A DNA stretch of 64,000 bases from Piscicola geometra (taxonomy: Eukaryota; Annelida; Clitellata; Hirudinida; Piscicolidae). The DNA is taken from contig OX030962.1 in the NCBI GenBank assembly GCA_943735955.1, forward strand, positions 1,145,390-1,209,389, written 5' to 3'. Under the pieces are notes generated by a model, which ran no database searches, was not told the origin of the DNA, and saw only the letters and a list, made by a program, of their open reading frames with translations. Both the position numbers and the translations under genes were made by a program. Of this stretch, positions 48,577 to 57,420 are shown piece by piece. Positions within the stretch are counted from its first letter, which is position 1, and every line of letters starts with the position of its first letter.

Positions 48577-48808
48577 TGTCTTTTTCAATGCGTCCGTTAC
48601 AGTATCGAACTTCTCAATGGACGAACCACGACGCTGAAGTTGTCGGTGCTTCGTGAAGGGTCTTTTAAGCACAATATCCCTTCCGTTAACACTGTTTAAA
48701 CTTTACAGGATAACGATTTTTGAATCTATAAATAAACTCATTAATATTAATGAGGTGCCACCCGCATCTTAATGTGTTTCTCATCTTGTAACCCTCTGAG
48801 AGGTTTAC

Positions 48809-51632
48809 TTTGGAAAGCGTACTCATAATTTATGCAAAGGAGATTAACGATTAACACAGACAAATTTCCAATGTTTAAATCGCTGTGTGGTAATAAAACG
48901 GTATTGCTAACAGGCAAAATAAAATACTTTAAATTAATAAGATTTTTTCTCATATTAGTTTAGTTTAGAGAGTTGAAAACCACGCAGATCTTTTAACTTC
49001 TATAATATTACTAGTAAAACATTTTGCTGATGACTTTTATTGCTCTTGGTCTAATTTTGATAAAATAAATTTTACTAAATGCTTTCTTTCTTCTGACTTT
49101 TGCTCTAAATCTTTTACTGATGTGGATAGTTTTATGGATAATTTCAATCTTACTCTATCTTCCCTTTTAGATATTTTTGCTCCATTTAAAACTTTCCGGT
49201 ATCGTCTAATCTCTAAAAAATCCCCATGGTATGATTGTGAGTGCTCGACTTCTAAGCGACTAGTTCGCAAGTATGAACGAATTTATCGATCCACTCTCTC
49301 TGTATCCTGTTTGAATAAATGGCAAAATTGTTTCTCTTCTTATCGTACTCTCCTTTTTAATAAACATTCTTCGTTTTTAAGAAATTCCATTATCTCTTCC
49401 TCCAATTCTAAAAATAGGTGGTCTTCTTTATCTAAACTTTTACATAAAAACTCTCCTCCTCCATCTTTCTCTCCTGATGACTATCTTGAATTTCTAACTA
49501 ATAAAATATCTAATATTAGATCTTCGTCTTATAATAGGCCTACACCATCTTTTACTAAGTTCACTTCTGAATCATTATCATCCTTTTCTCCTGTCACATT
49601 GGACCATCTTACAAATATAATTAATTCTATGTCTCCCACTTCTTGTTCTCTAGATCTTATTCCGACAACCCTTTTTAAAGAACTCTCTTTTTTATTCTAT
49701 CCTATTGTTCTGGATTTGGTTAACTTATCTTTGTCTACATCTAAATTTCCGTCTGCCCTCAAATCTTCATTTATTATTCCTACAATTAAGAAGCCTTCTC
49801 TTGATCCTGCATCCTTATCCAGTTATAGACCTGTATCTAACATTTCCTTTCTTTCTAAGGTCCTTGAAAAAGTTATTTCTCAACAATTAACCTTCTATCT
49901 AGAAAAAAACTCACTTCTTCCTTCCTCTCAATCTGGTTTCAGAATTGGCCACTCCACTGAAACTGCTTTACTTAAACTATATAATGACCTTATTTTAACT
50001 TCTGATTCTAATGCCTCTTCTCTTCTTTTATGCCTTGACTTTTCAGCTGCTTTTGACACTGTCGACCATACGCTTTTATTAAATGTTTTAGACTCTTCCT
50101 TTAATATTTCTGGTTCCTCTCTTATCTGGCTTAAATCCTACCTTTCTGAGCGAACTTCCTATGTATCAATAGAATCTTCTCGTTCTTCTTCTGTTTCTTT
50201 ATCTTATGGTGTTCCACAGGGCTCAATTCTTGGTCCCTTACTTTTTATTCTTTATACCTCGGAACTACCTAATATTATTTCGTCATCTTCTCTAAACAGT
50301 CAAATTTATGCTGACGACTCCTATATTTATACATCTTTTACTGACTCTTCTCTTGACCTTACTGTTGATAAAATAACTCTCTGTCTTCAATCTATAATCT
50401 CTTGGGCTTCTTCTATGTTTCTCAAACTTAATCCGGACAAATTTGAACTCATATATTTCAATAAAAAATCAAAGTCTTTACTATCTCTTCCTTCTTTAGT
50501 TTTGCCTCCTCCCTCTTCACTCTCTCTAAACCCTTCATCTTCTATTCGTAGCCTTGGTTTTATTTTTGATCCTAACTTGTCTTTAGCTCCTCAAATTCTA
50601 TCTGTCTCTAAATCTTGCTACTTCCACATTCGTCGTATTAAACAGCTTCTTCCTTTTCTCGATGATCCTACCCTACAACTTCTTGTATCTTCTTTAGTTC
50701 TGTCCAGGATTGATTATTGCAACTCTCTTTACTATGGTCTCCCTAATACTACTTTGGCTCCTCTAAATAAAACCTTCAATTGTGCTGCTCGTCTTGTTGC
50801 TCGTGCTCCTAAGTTTTCTCACATTTCTCCTTATCTTCGTTTGTTACATTGGCTACCTTTGAGATCTAGAGTGACTTTTAAAATATGCCTAAATATGTTT
50901 AAAATTCATAACTGTAATGCTCCAATCTATCTTAAAAATCTAATTAAACAACCCCCTAAATCTGGTCTAAGATCATCCACCTTTAATCGTTCTTTTCGTT
51001 TTCCAGTTAAACACTCTTTTGCTAAACGTTCTTTTTCTTACTGTGGTCCTCTTTTATGGAATTCTTTACCTTCTTCTTTAACTTCAACTAAGTCACTCAT
51101 AACTTTCCGTCGAGGCCTGAAGACGTACTTGTTTGGGACGTGATGGCTGAGCGCTTTTGTTCACTTAGTAAAGGGCGCTATACAAATTATTAGTGATTGA
51201 TCGATTGATTGATCTGACCAAAAATATAAAGCTAAAACTTTTTATTAAACAATTTAGCAAAATATATACCAGATTTGACATTATTGTGTAAAATTATTAT
51301 TAATTACACAAAAAATTATTCGTAAAAGAAGTAAAAAAGCATAATTTATTGTTCATTTTACGATATATCTCGCCTCAGATAGTTTGCCGAAATATATATC
51401 GTGAACTATCATATAACTTTTAAAAAAATGTAAAAAAAGAAGTAAAAGAAGCCTCAGTTATTGTTCATTTTACGATATATCTCGCCTCGGATAGTTTGCC
51501 GAAATCTAAATTAACATGGCCGCTTTTTGTTATTGTAAGAAACGAACAATCAGCTGATTCAAGAAATAAATAAACATTGCCATCAGCTGTTTTTATATTG
51601 CTATGTCTATGCTTCCGAGTACGATTTCCAAA
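48809..51632 (+). mobile_element. MITE copy A, interrupted by a LINE
   Basis: The left end is TTTGGAAAGCGTACTC followed by ATAATTTATGC (48809 on), and the right end is GCTTCCGAGTACGATTTCCAAA (to 51632). The same two distinct end types occur in the opposite order in copy B (51642-52362), so A and B are one family in inverted orientation. Sequence 48809-48999 matches the reverse complement of about 52171-52362. Sequence 51259-51632 matches the reverse complement of 51642-52018. The LINE at about 48990-51215 interrupts A. Without it A would be about 600-700 bp, similar to B. No coding capacity of its own is seen. It begins about 230 bp upstream of the BPNT1 start codon. Confidence 0.72.
49122..51143 (+). 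CDS. Reverse transcriptase of a 5'-truncated CR1/L2-like LINE (intact RT frame)
   Basis: A 673-codon open frame without interruption; the frame is open back to about 48973 but without a convincing start, so the endonuclease part is missing. RT motifs in order: LSSYRPVSNISFLSKVLEKV; QSGFRIGHSTETALLKLYND; LDFSAAFDTVDH near 50035; GVPQGSILGPLLFILYTSEL near 50209; the catalytic YADD in IYADDSYIYTSF near 50309; and the C-terminal ISPYLRLLHWLPLRSRVTFK. The 3' end (gctgagcgcttttgttcact, gggcgctatacaaatt, then tgattgatcgattgattgat, to about 51215) has the microsatellite-tailed form usual for CR1/L2-type elements. Codon use is AT-rich and Ser-rich, unlike the host genes. The uninterrupted frame suggests a recent insertion. 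It sits inside MITE copy A. Confidence 0.93.
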   Translation: MDSFMDNFNLTLSSLLDIFAPFKTFRYRLISKKSPWYDCECSTSKRLVRKYERIYRSTLSVSCLNKWQNCFSSYRTLLFNKHSSFLRNSIISSSNSKNRWSSLSKLLHKNSPPPSFSPDDYLEFLTNKISNIRSSSYNRPTPSFTKFTSESLSSFSPVTLDHLTNIINSMSPTSCSLDLIPTTLFKELSFLFYPIVLDLVNLSLSTSKFPSALKSSFIIPTIKKPSLDPASLSSYRPVSNISFLSKVLEKVISQQLTFYLEKNSLLPSSQSGFRIGHSTETALLKLYNDLILTSDSNASSLLLCLDFSAAFDTVDHTLLLNVLDSSFNISGSSLIWLKSYLSERTSYVSIESSRSSSVSLSYGVPQGSILGPLLFILYTSELPNIISSSSLNSQIYADDSYIYTSFTDSSLDLTVDKITLCLQSIISWASSMFLKLNPDKFELIYFNKKSKSLLSLPSLVLPPPSSLSLNPSSSIRSLGFIFDPNLSLAPQILSVSKSCYFHIRRIKQLLPFLDDPTLQLLVSSLVLSRIDYCNSLYYGLPNTTLAPLNKTFNCAARLVARAPKFSHISPYLRLLHWLPLRSRVTFKICLNMFKIHNCNAPIYLKNLIKQPPKSGLRSSTFNRSFRFPVKHSFAKRSFSYCGPLLWNSLPSSLTSTKSLITFRRGLKTYLFGT

Positions 51633-51641
51633 GTATCCCTA

Positions 51642-52362
51642 TTTGGAAATCGTACTCGGAAGCATAGACATAGCAATATAAAAACAGCTGATGGAAATGT
51701 TTAATTATTTTTTAAATCAGCTGATTGTTGGTTTCTAACAATAACAAGAAGCGGCTATGTTATTTTAGATTTCGGCAAACTATCCGAGGCGAGATATATC
51801 GTAAAATGAACAATAACTGAGACTTCTTTTACTTCTTTTTTTACATATTTTTTAAAAAGTTATATGATAGTTCACGATATATATTTCAGCAAACTATCTG
51901 AGGCGAGATATATCGTTAAATGAACAATAAATGAGGCTTCTTTACTTCTTTTACGAATAATTTTTTGAGTAATTAATAATAATTTTACTCAGTAATGTCA
52001 AATCTGGTATATATTTCGGCAAACTATCTGAGGCGAGTAATATCGTTAAATGAACAATAAATAAGGCTTCTTTACTTCTTTTATGAATACTTTTTTGAGT
52101 AATTAATAATAATTGTACTCAGTAATGTCAAATCTGTTCACATTGAAATTAAAATTATTCACATAAAAAGAAGTCAAAAGATCTGCGTGGTTTTTAACTC
52201 TCTAAACTAAACTAATAGGAGAAAAAAATCTTATTAATTTAAAGTATTTTATTTTGCGTGTTAGCAATACCGTTTTAAAACCATACAGCGATTTAAACTT
52301 AGGAAATTTGTCTATGTCAATCGTTAATCTCATTTGCATAAATTATGAGTACGATTTCCAAA
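51642..52362 (-). mobile_element. MITE copy B, inverted relative to copy A
   Basis: It begins TTTGGAAATCGTACTCGGAA at 51642 and ends ATGAGTACGATTTCCAAA at 52362, 721 bp. Only the outer 16 bp are inverted relative to each other within the copy. Internally a segment (cggcaaactatctgaggcga, then atatcgttaaatgaacaata) is present three times in tandem-like order with atgaggcttctttacttctt. It has no open frame. With copy A it forms a palindrome of about 375 bp per arm around a 9-bp centre, gtatcccta. Confidence 0.75.
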
Positions 52363-52370
52363 GTATACTC

Positions 52371-52605
52371 TTTGGAAATCGTACTCGGAAGCATAGACAG
52401 AGCAATATAAAAACAGCTCTTGGCAATGTTTATTTATTTCTTGAATCAGCTGATTGTGGTTTCTAACAATAACAAGAAGCGGCCATATTACTTTAGATTT
52501 CGGCAAACTATCCGAGGCGAGATATATATATCGTAAAATGAACAATAACTGAGACTTCTTTTACTTCTTTTTTTTACATATTTTTTTAAAAGTTATATGA
52601 TAGTT
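52371..52605 (-). mobile_element. MITE copy C, truncated
   Basis: It begins TTTGGAAATCGTACTCGGAA at 52371, 8 bp after the end of copy B (spacer gtatactc). It follows copy B's sequence (cagctgattgtggtttctaa; aaactatccgaggcgagata; tgaacaataactgagacttc) until gttatatgatagttc at about 52605. There it is cut by the reverse-oriented LINE tail. Confidence 0.7.
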
Positions 52606-52700
52606 CAATCAATCAATCAATCACAGGCATTTATATAGCGCTCTTTATCTAATTCAAAAGCGCTTTTCAATAAATTTGTTAAATAAAATGGGTTTTAGAC
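52606..52700 (-). mobile_element. LINE 3' end in reverse orientation
   Basis: The sequence caatcaatcaatcaatcaca, then atatagcgctctttat and caaaagcgcttttc is the reverse complement of the 3' end form of the LINE at 51140-51215 (agcgcttttg, gcgctat, tgattgattgat). No coding part follows to the right, so it is a 5'-truncated copy of the same or a close family. 52700-52935 beyond it is AT-rich, then ACC/CAC-rich with a duplicated catcaccacagta(c/a)caaca-type segment. Confidence 0.65.
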
Positions 52701-52938
52701 CACTGCCAATATATGTATATATATCAATTTAAATATTTATAATAAAAAAATATATAAAAAAAACAAACAACCTCAAAAATCCAATCTCACCCACACCACC
52801 ATGACAATAACCGCCAAAAAATCACTACCACCACCAATAAAAATAAAATTCAATCATCACCACAGTACCAACACTCATACCACAGCACAGTCATCACCAC
52901 AGTAACAGCACTCATACCACAGCACAATCATTAAATAA

Positions 52939-53556
52939 ATTGAATCTGCATCTCCAAGGCAAAGATCACTACATCATATGTACCAAGAGCTGCTGTCATT
53001 CACCTTGAAGCTACGGCTGATTTGTTCGAATCTGCAATCTGGTAATGTATGTCATTTTCCTTTTTGTTCAGCTTTTCAGAAGGAATGCCGATGTGACTTC
53101 AATAAATACCACGACAGTTGTGAAGCGTTACTAAAGGAATTTAATGAACGTTTTGATGCATTCAGGGAGCATAAGGATTTATTTAACCTCATCCGTGACC
53201 CTTTCTCTTGTGCTGTAGAATCCGTACCTGAGCAATGTCAGTTAGAAGTCATTGATCTTCAATGTTCACCAAAATTAAAGTTTGCGTTCCAGCATAACTC
53301 CATTTTAACTTTTTATGGAAGTCTAAGTTCAGTTATATATGGAGCGGTCAAAGATTTGGCTTGCCGAATCTTCTCTGAATTTGGCAGCACATACGTGTGT
53401 GAACAAACGTTTTCAGTCATGAACACAAATCAAAATAAACTGAGATCATTTTTGTCTGATGATAATCTTTGTTCAATTTTGAGGCTTGCAGCAACAGAAC
53501 TCAAACCCAATATTGACAATGTTGTTGCAACCATTCAGGCTCAACCTTCTCATTAA
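52939..53556 (+). pseudogene. Broken hAT transposase fragment (GTF2IRD2/SCAND3-like)
   Basis: The segment starts LNLHLQGKDHYI in one frame and continues one base shifted as MYQELLSFTLKLRLICSNLQ from 52978, then stays open to the TAA after QAQPSH. It contains NVCHFPF, EVIDLQCSPKLK, and the hAT C-terminal dimerisation signature RIFSEFGSTYVCEQTFSVMN with NKLRSFLSDDNLCSILRLAA. This matches the C-terminal third of hAT transposases related to GTF2IRD2 and SCAND3. The N-terminal zinc finger and most of the catalytic RNase H fold are missing and there is a frameshift, so it is a relic. The frame is otherwise intact over 192 codons. Confidence 0.85.
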
Positions 53557-53909
53557 AATACTAACATTTAGTTATTCATACATTTTTAAATAACGTTATT
53601 TTTTTGTTATGTCATTTATTAAAAACTTGCATTCTTTGAGTTTTTTAAATTTAGTTATTCATACATGTTTAAATAACGTTATTTTTTTAAATGACATTTA
53701 TTAAAAATTTGAACTCTTTGAGTTTTTTTACATTTAGTTGTTCATACATGTTTAAATAAAGTTATTTTTTTATGACATTCATTAAAAATTTGCATTCTTC
53801 AAGTTGTTTTATTGTGTCATCTATGTGCACGCTGATGCGGCCCCTGGCGCACAGGGACTCAGTAATTTTGGCCCTGAGGCTGAAAAAGGTTGTGCACCCC
53901 TGTTTTATA
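53557..53909 (+). mobile_element. 3' end of the hAT relic with tandem 3' repeats and terminus
   Basis: A ~90-bp segment (tagttattcatacat, aaataacgttatttttt, acatttattaaaaa, cttgcattctttgag) is repeated three times directly after the transposase stop. It is followed by ggcccctggcgcacagggac and a terminus aaggttgtgcacccctg at about 53893-53909. The reverse complement CAGGGGTGCACAACC is a typical hAT terminal inverted repeat. The matching left terminus is not found in the window to the left, in agreement with 5' truncation. Confidence 0.65.
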
Positions 53910-55011
53910 TGATTTCACAAATTCCACCTCGCTATCAAATCTCAGAATAAAGCAGCAAAGCTCCAAAAGTGGTGCCTAAAAATAAAAAAAAGTGAACACA
54001 GTAATTTCATGCGCTTCGAAAATTGAAAAATACGCAGCCAGAAATATAGCTTAGATTTGTAACTTCAAACTCTTTAAATTTAAAGGGGCATGCGACTACC
54101 TATTCAATAGAGCAATGAAACTTTTAGTAAGTAAAGTTTACATTTACATTTACATTTTAAAGTTTGCATTCTTTTTATGCGGAATTTTTGAAGGCGCTTG
54201 CTACTGGTCCCGGACTCAAATGAGTGAAAGTAAAAGTAATCGCTAATATTTTACAATTGAATTTATCATTCATTTATATCTTGATCACTTTTATTTGTTA
54301 TGTTCTATGTTTTATAAGTTACATTTATAAATATAATTAAAGAAACAGTTTTTAAAATCTATTTCGGTTTGCATTCTACTAATTTTAAAATGAGAAATTA
54401 TAGTTTACGATGAAGTAAAATTGAAATTTCATTAAAAGATCTAAATAAATCGGTTTTTACAAAATAAATGAATTTAATAATATATTTCCGCCACAACTTT
54501 TACTCATTTTAGTGCAGAGCCAGTAGCCATATTTAAAGACGAGTAAGACTTCCCAGTTAACACAACGTCTTTTTCTATTTGAAATTTAAAAAATATAAAT
54601 CGTCAAATTAACTTAAAAAGACTATTTCTCTCTTGATATACTATTAAAGTTAATAAAATTAGTTGTTTTTCTAATATTCCAAAATTAGGCTTTTTCATTA
54701 CGTAAACTGAAGAATGACATCGTTTGCGGTTTGAAAAAAATGTTTTCACACACGCTCGAAATAGTTTCGTAAAGTTTCACAATGAATCGTTTATCAGTCT
54801 TTTGTGGAGAATTTTTTTGCCAAGAGTAGCAGAGGTAAGTATTCTGAAAATAATTATTGATTGTGTTTCTATTTTTAAAAATTTTATTTTTAAAAAGCGA
54901 AACATATAATGGATGTGTCTATTCCTAGACCGATTTTACATAAGTGATTTATATAATGATGTGTTTAATAATTATTTTAATCTTCTAATATGTGATATAT
55001 TTATATAATGA
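53910..55011. other. AT-rich non-coding stretch
   Basis: No conserved coding sequence, RNA gene or clear mobile element is seen. The longest frame (54724-54909) has no recognisable features and AT-driven composition. A short tatttacattttacatt-type repeat lies near 54135. Confidence 0.5.
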
Positions 55012-55192
55012 ACGGGTAGCCGAGCTGGTAATGATTCTCGGCTTGACCAATAATGAAAGGCCCTAGGTTCAAGTGCAATTAATGTCCTAGTAACCCAAAG
55101 GCGCAAATGAAAATAAGCAGTCCAAGTGGCCTGGAAGCCTGTTCGGGTTATACGCCACTTTAATAATGCTCTTCATTATTATTATTATTAAT
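55012..55192 (+). mobile_element. tRNA-derived SINE, copy 2
   Basis: The head acgggtagccgagctggtaa contains a good pol III A box (tagccgagctgg), and ggttcaagtgc about 45 bp further is a B box. The body repeats copy 1 (taatgtcctagtaacccaaa; gtggcctggaagc; gttcgggttatacgccac), and the tail is (ATT)n to about 55192. It does not fold as a normal tRNA (no intact acceptor stem), so a functional tRNA gene is unlikely. The differing tails (ATT here, ATC at 46700) suggest independent insertions. Confidence 0.84.
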
Positions 55193-55244
55193 TTATAATT
55201 ATTTTAAATTCATTAAGTTTTATCATTAATTAATTAAATAATTA

Positions 55245-56460
55245 AGGTTCTGGTTAGGGTTTTGTTTAAGGTTTGGGTTAAGGTTATGGTTAGGGTCAGG
55301 GGCGGCGATTTGCGGAAAATCTTGGGGGTCCTCCCCAGGGTTGGATTCAAAGAACCGGTATCAGCCATACTATTTAGTATTGTTTGCTGTATTGCTAATT
55401 CTTTTTGTATCAACTATCAATATTTTTATGGCCAAACATTTAAAAAAAAAGTTCGATACCCTATAAAAATACTTTTCTATTGCCACTATAAGCGATTTGA
55501 AAAAAAACAATAGCGATTTTAATTCTTTTTATTATTTTTCATCTATATAAATTCAATTACAAGTAGCCATCAACCCTACCAATAGCAAAACCACCACTCT
55601 AAAAATATAACCACGGTTCATGAGTTTGAAGAAAAATTTAACTTTTTTTTAAATTGTTCAGCGATTGGAGAAAAAATAATTAGGTTTTGCACTGCGTACT
55701 TATAGACTAAATTAATGTTATTTTTTTATTCTTTCCTTCATTTACTTTATATATATATTTTATTTTTCTCCAATCATTTTATGAACGACTAAAGAAAACG
55801 TTCCACAAATCCTTTTATTATTTTTACAAATCTATTTATAAGTTCTTTTTCATTCAGCGGCTCATCAGGAAGTCAATTATAAGAGACACTAGGGCATCAC
55901 TAAACTGCTTCTTGACCTTCCCTGAACGATTTTAAAAGCACCTAACTCTTGGACAAACTGAAGTAAATTGCTCACAAAGGGATTTGCGTCAGCTGTGTGC
56001 TGGGCAACAAGATTTGCACATTGTGCAGAACACAAGAAAAACAATGTAAGCGGATCTTCACTGCTGACAATAGCCTGACAACCGTTATATCAGCCATTCA
56101 TGTTAGCAGCGCCGTCATGAGTCTGAGCTCTGAGGTTTTCTATAGTTAGCATAATTCTGATCGGAACTTCTTTTCCTACAGCAGATAATGTTTGTCTGGT
56201 CGTGTCTGGTGGGCTGAATAAACCAAAAAACTGTTCATTAACATTAAGAGATTCATCAACAAAACGAATGCATATCGATTCCTGCTCTAACCCTTTGCAG
56301 TCTTGTGTGCGGTCAACCACAACACCAAAAAATAAGCTAGACCCCCCATTAAAAAATGGGGGGTTCTCACCCCAGGACCCCCCAGGATCGCCGCCCATGG
56401 TTAGGGTTAAGATTAGGGTTAGGGTTATGTTTAAAATCAAGGTTAGGGTTATGGTTGAAT
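55245..56460. repeat. Degenerate TTAGGG-type interstitial array split by a hAT element
   Basis: At 55245-55296 variants such as ggttagggt, ggtttgggttaag and ggttatggttagggt occur, and at 56400-56455 gttagggttaagattagggt followed by tagggttatg variants. These are degenerate copies of the TTAGGG telomere-type motif in one orientation. The hAT element 55297-56399 lies between, so the two halves were originally one short array. Confidence 0.75.
55297..56399 (-). mobile_element. Degenerate hAT element (zf-MYM/DUF4371 type) with TIRs and 8-bp TSD
   Basis: The 8-bp direct repeat gttagggt lies at 55289-55296 and 56400-56407. Just inside, the left terminus is CAGGGGCGGCGATTTGC and the reverse complement of the right terminus is CATGGGCGGCGATCCTG. 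An 8-bp duplication and CAGGGGCGGC-like termini are hAT hallmarks. On the minus strand, 56440-56090 encodes hAT transposase sequence: FGVVVDRTQDCKGLEQESIC, IRFVDESLNVNEQFFGLF, RAQTHDGAANMNG. After a stop, YNGCQAIVSSEDPL and similar pieces continue to about 55850. It is a broken, internally deleted copy of 1.1 kb, inserted into telomere-like repeats. Confidence 0.85.
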
Positions 56461-56860
56461 CTACGAAAAGTAATTAAATCGAAATTAATCTTTGGCTAAA
56501 AAAATGATCATTGTAAACATTTAAATAAATTGAAATTTCAAATAAAATATTCATTAAATTAAATTTGTATATAAATATCTATAATTAATTATTCAATAAG
56601 TATCTTACCATATATATAAGGTTATTAATATATGTATATGATCTTGCTTACTAACATTTGGCTCATAAGTATAAGTTCACTAATTTAAAATCTGTCTAGG
56701 AATAGTTTCTTCCTCAAACTAAACTAATTTTTTTGAAATGTTGATGTAAAACTAAATAATTGTAAAAAAATAAATGAATGTATTTGAAATTTTAAAAGAT
56801 AGTTACTGAGGTGCTGCCAAGAGCGCGAAAGAAACGATCTGCAGTAGAGGAAAAAATAAA
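56408..56860. other. AT-rich non-coding stretch
   Basis: After the TTAGGG-like remnants the sequence is AT-rich with no recognisable gene or repeat up to the retroelement-like block at 56861. Confidence 0.45.
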
Positions 56861-57199
56861 ATGCAGGCGTCGTCCACACCAGTAATACGCCAGGCTGAGA
56901 CAATGCCATCTTCACCCGAACCAACACAAGCTGCCAGCACCCAAGCACCTCTAAGACTTCTGCCTGCACCAAGAAGATCGAGCTGGAAGAGGTTCAGAAC
57001 ATACGCCAAAAGGAAGCTATCTCTGAGTGGAAAAACAAACAACCAAGAAGAAGTAGCGGACTTTGGCTCGAAATCAGAACTTCGGCGAGTTCCAGGCGTC
57101 ATGAATGTATGCGAAGAGCTTTTGAGGAATCAAAAACCACAGGGACGACAACGCTCCACTCCTGCCTTCTTCATCTACGTTCCAAGTGCCTATAACTAG
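56861..57199 (+). other. Unrecognised ORF in an inverted copy of the repeat family
   Basis: A 112-codon frame: MQASSTPVIRQAETMPSSPE, then TYAKRKLSLSGKTNNQEEVA and RNQKPQGRQRSTPAFFIYV. Its middle part, about 56926-57065, is the reverse complement of about 60128-60246 (shared gccagcacccaagca and aacatacgccaa(a/g)aggaggct-type sequence), so it belongs to the mobile block to the right in inverted orientation. A shorter related string (KLSLGGTTNNQEEVANYKPE) recurs inside each 852-bp unit. The product is not recognised; Ser/Thr/Pro content suggests a retroelement ORF1-type region. Confidence 0.45.
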
Positions 57200-57420
57200 A
57201 GCTTATATACAGTTTAATTTGGATAAATTTAATTGCATTAAAATGTTTAAATGCGTTAATTTTTTTAATCTTATGCCAGGATGAAGCTTTTCCAGGCTGA
57301 TGAGCCCCATCTGCCCATTGCCCTCTTCCTGTCAGTAGAAGCAGTTCCGCAACGAGCATGCCATGAGTTGGACTTGGTTGTCGCAGGCTGTTAGAGACGA
57401 ACATATTTAAATATAAATTC

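Noticed and set aside
53557..53830. Three ~90-bp repeats after the hAT transposase as a separate satellite
   Set aside because: They lie between the transposase stop and a hAT terminus and are best read as subterminal repeats of that element.
55012..55085. Functional tRNA gene
   Set aside because: A and B boxes are present, but there is no paired acceptor stem and the same body follows in both copies, so this is a SINE head.
57290..57330. Hammerhead ribozyme, suggested by ctgatgag at 57297
   Set aside because: The CGAAA core element and the stem III cleavage-site arrangement were not found nearby, and the other module copies lack ctgatgag.
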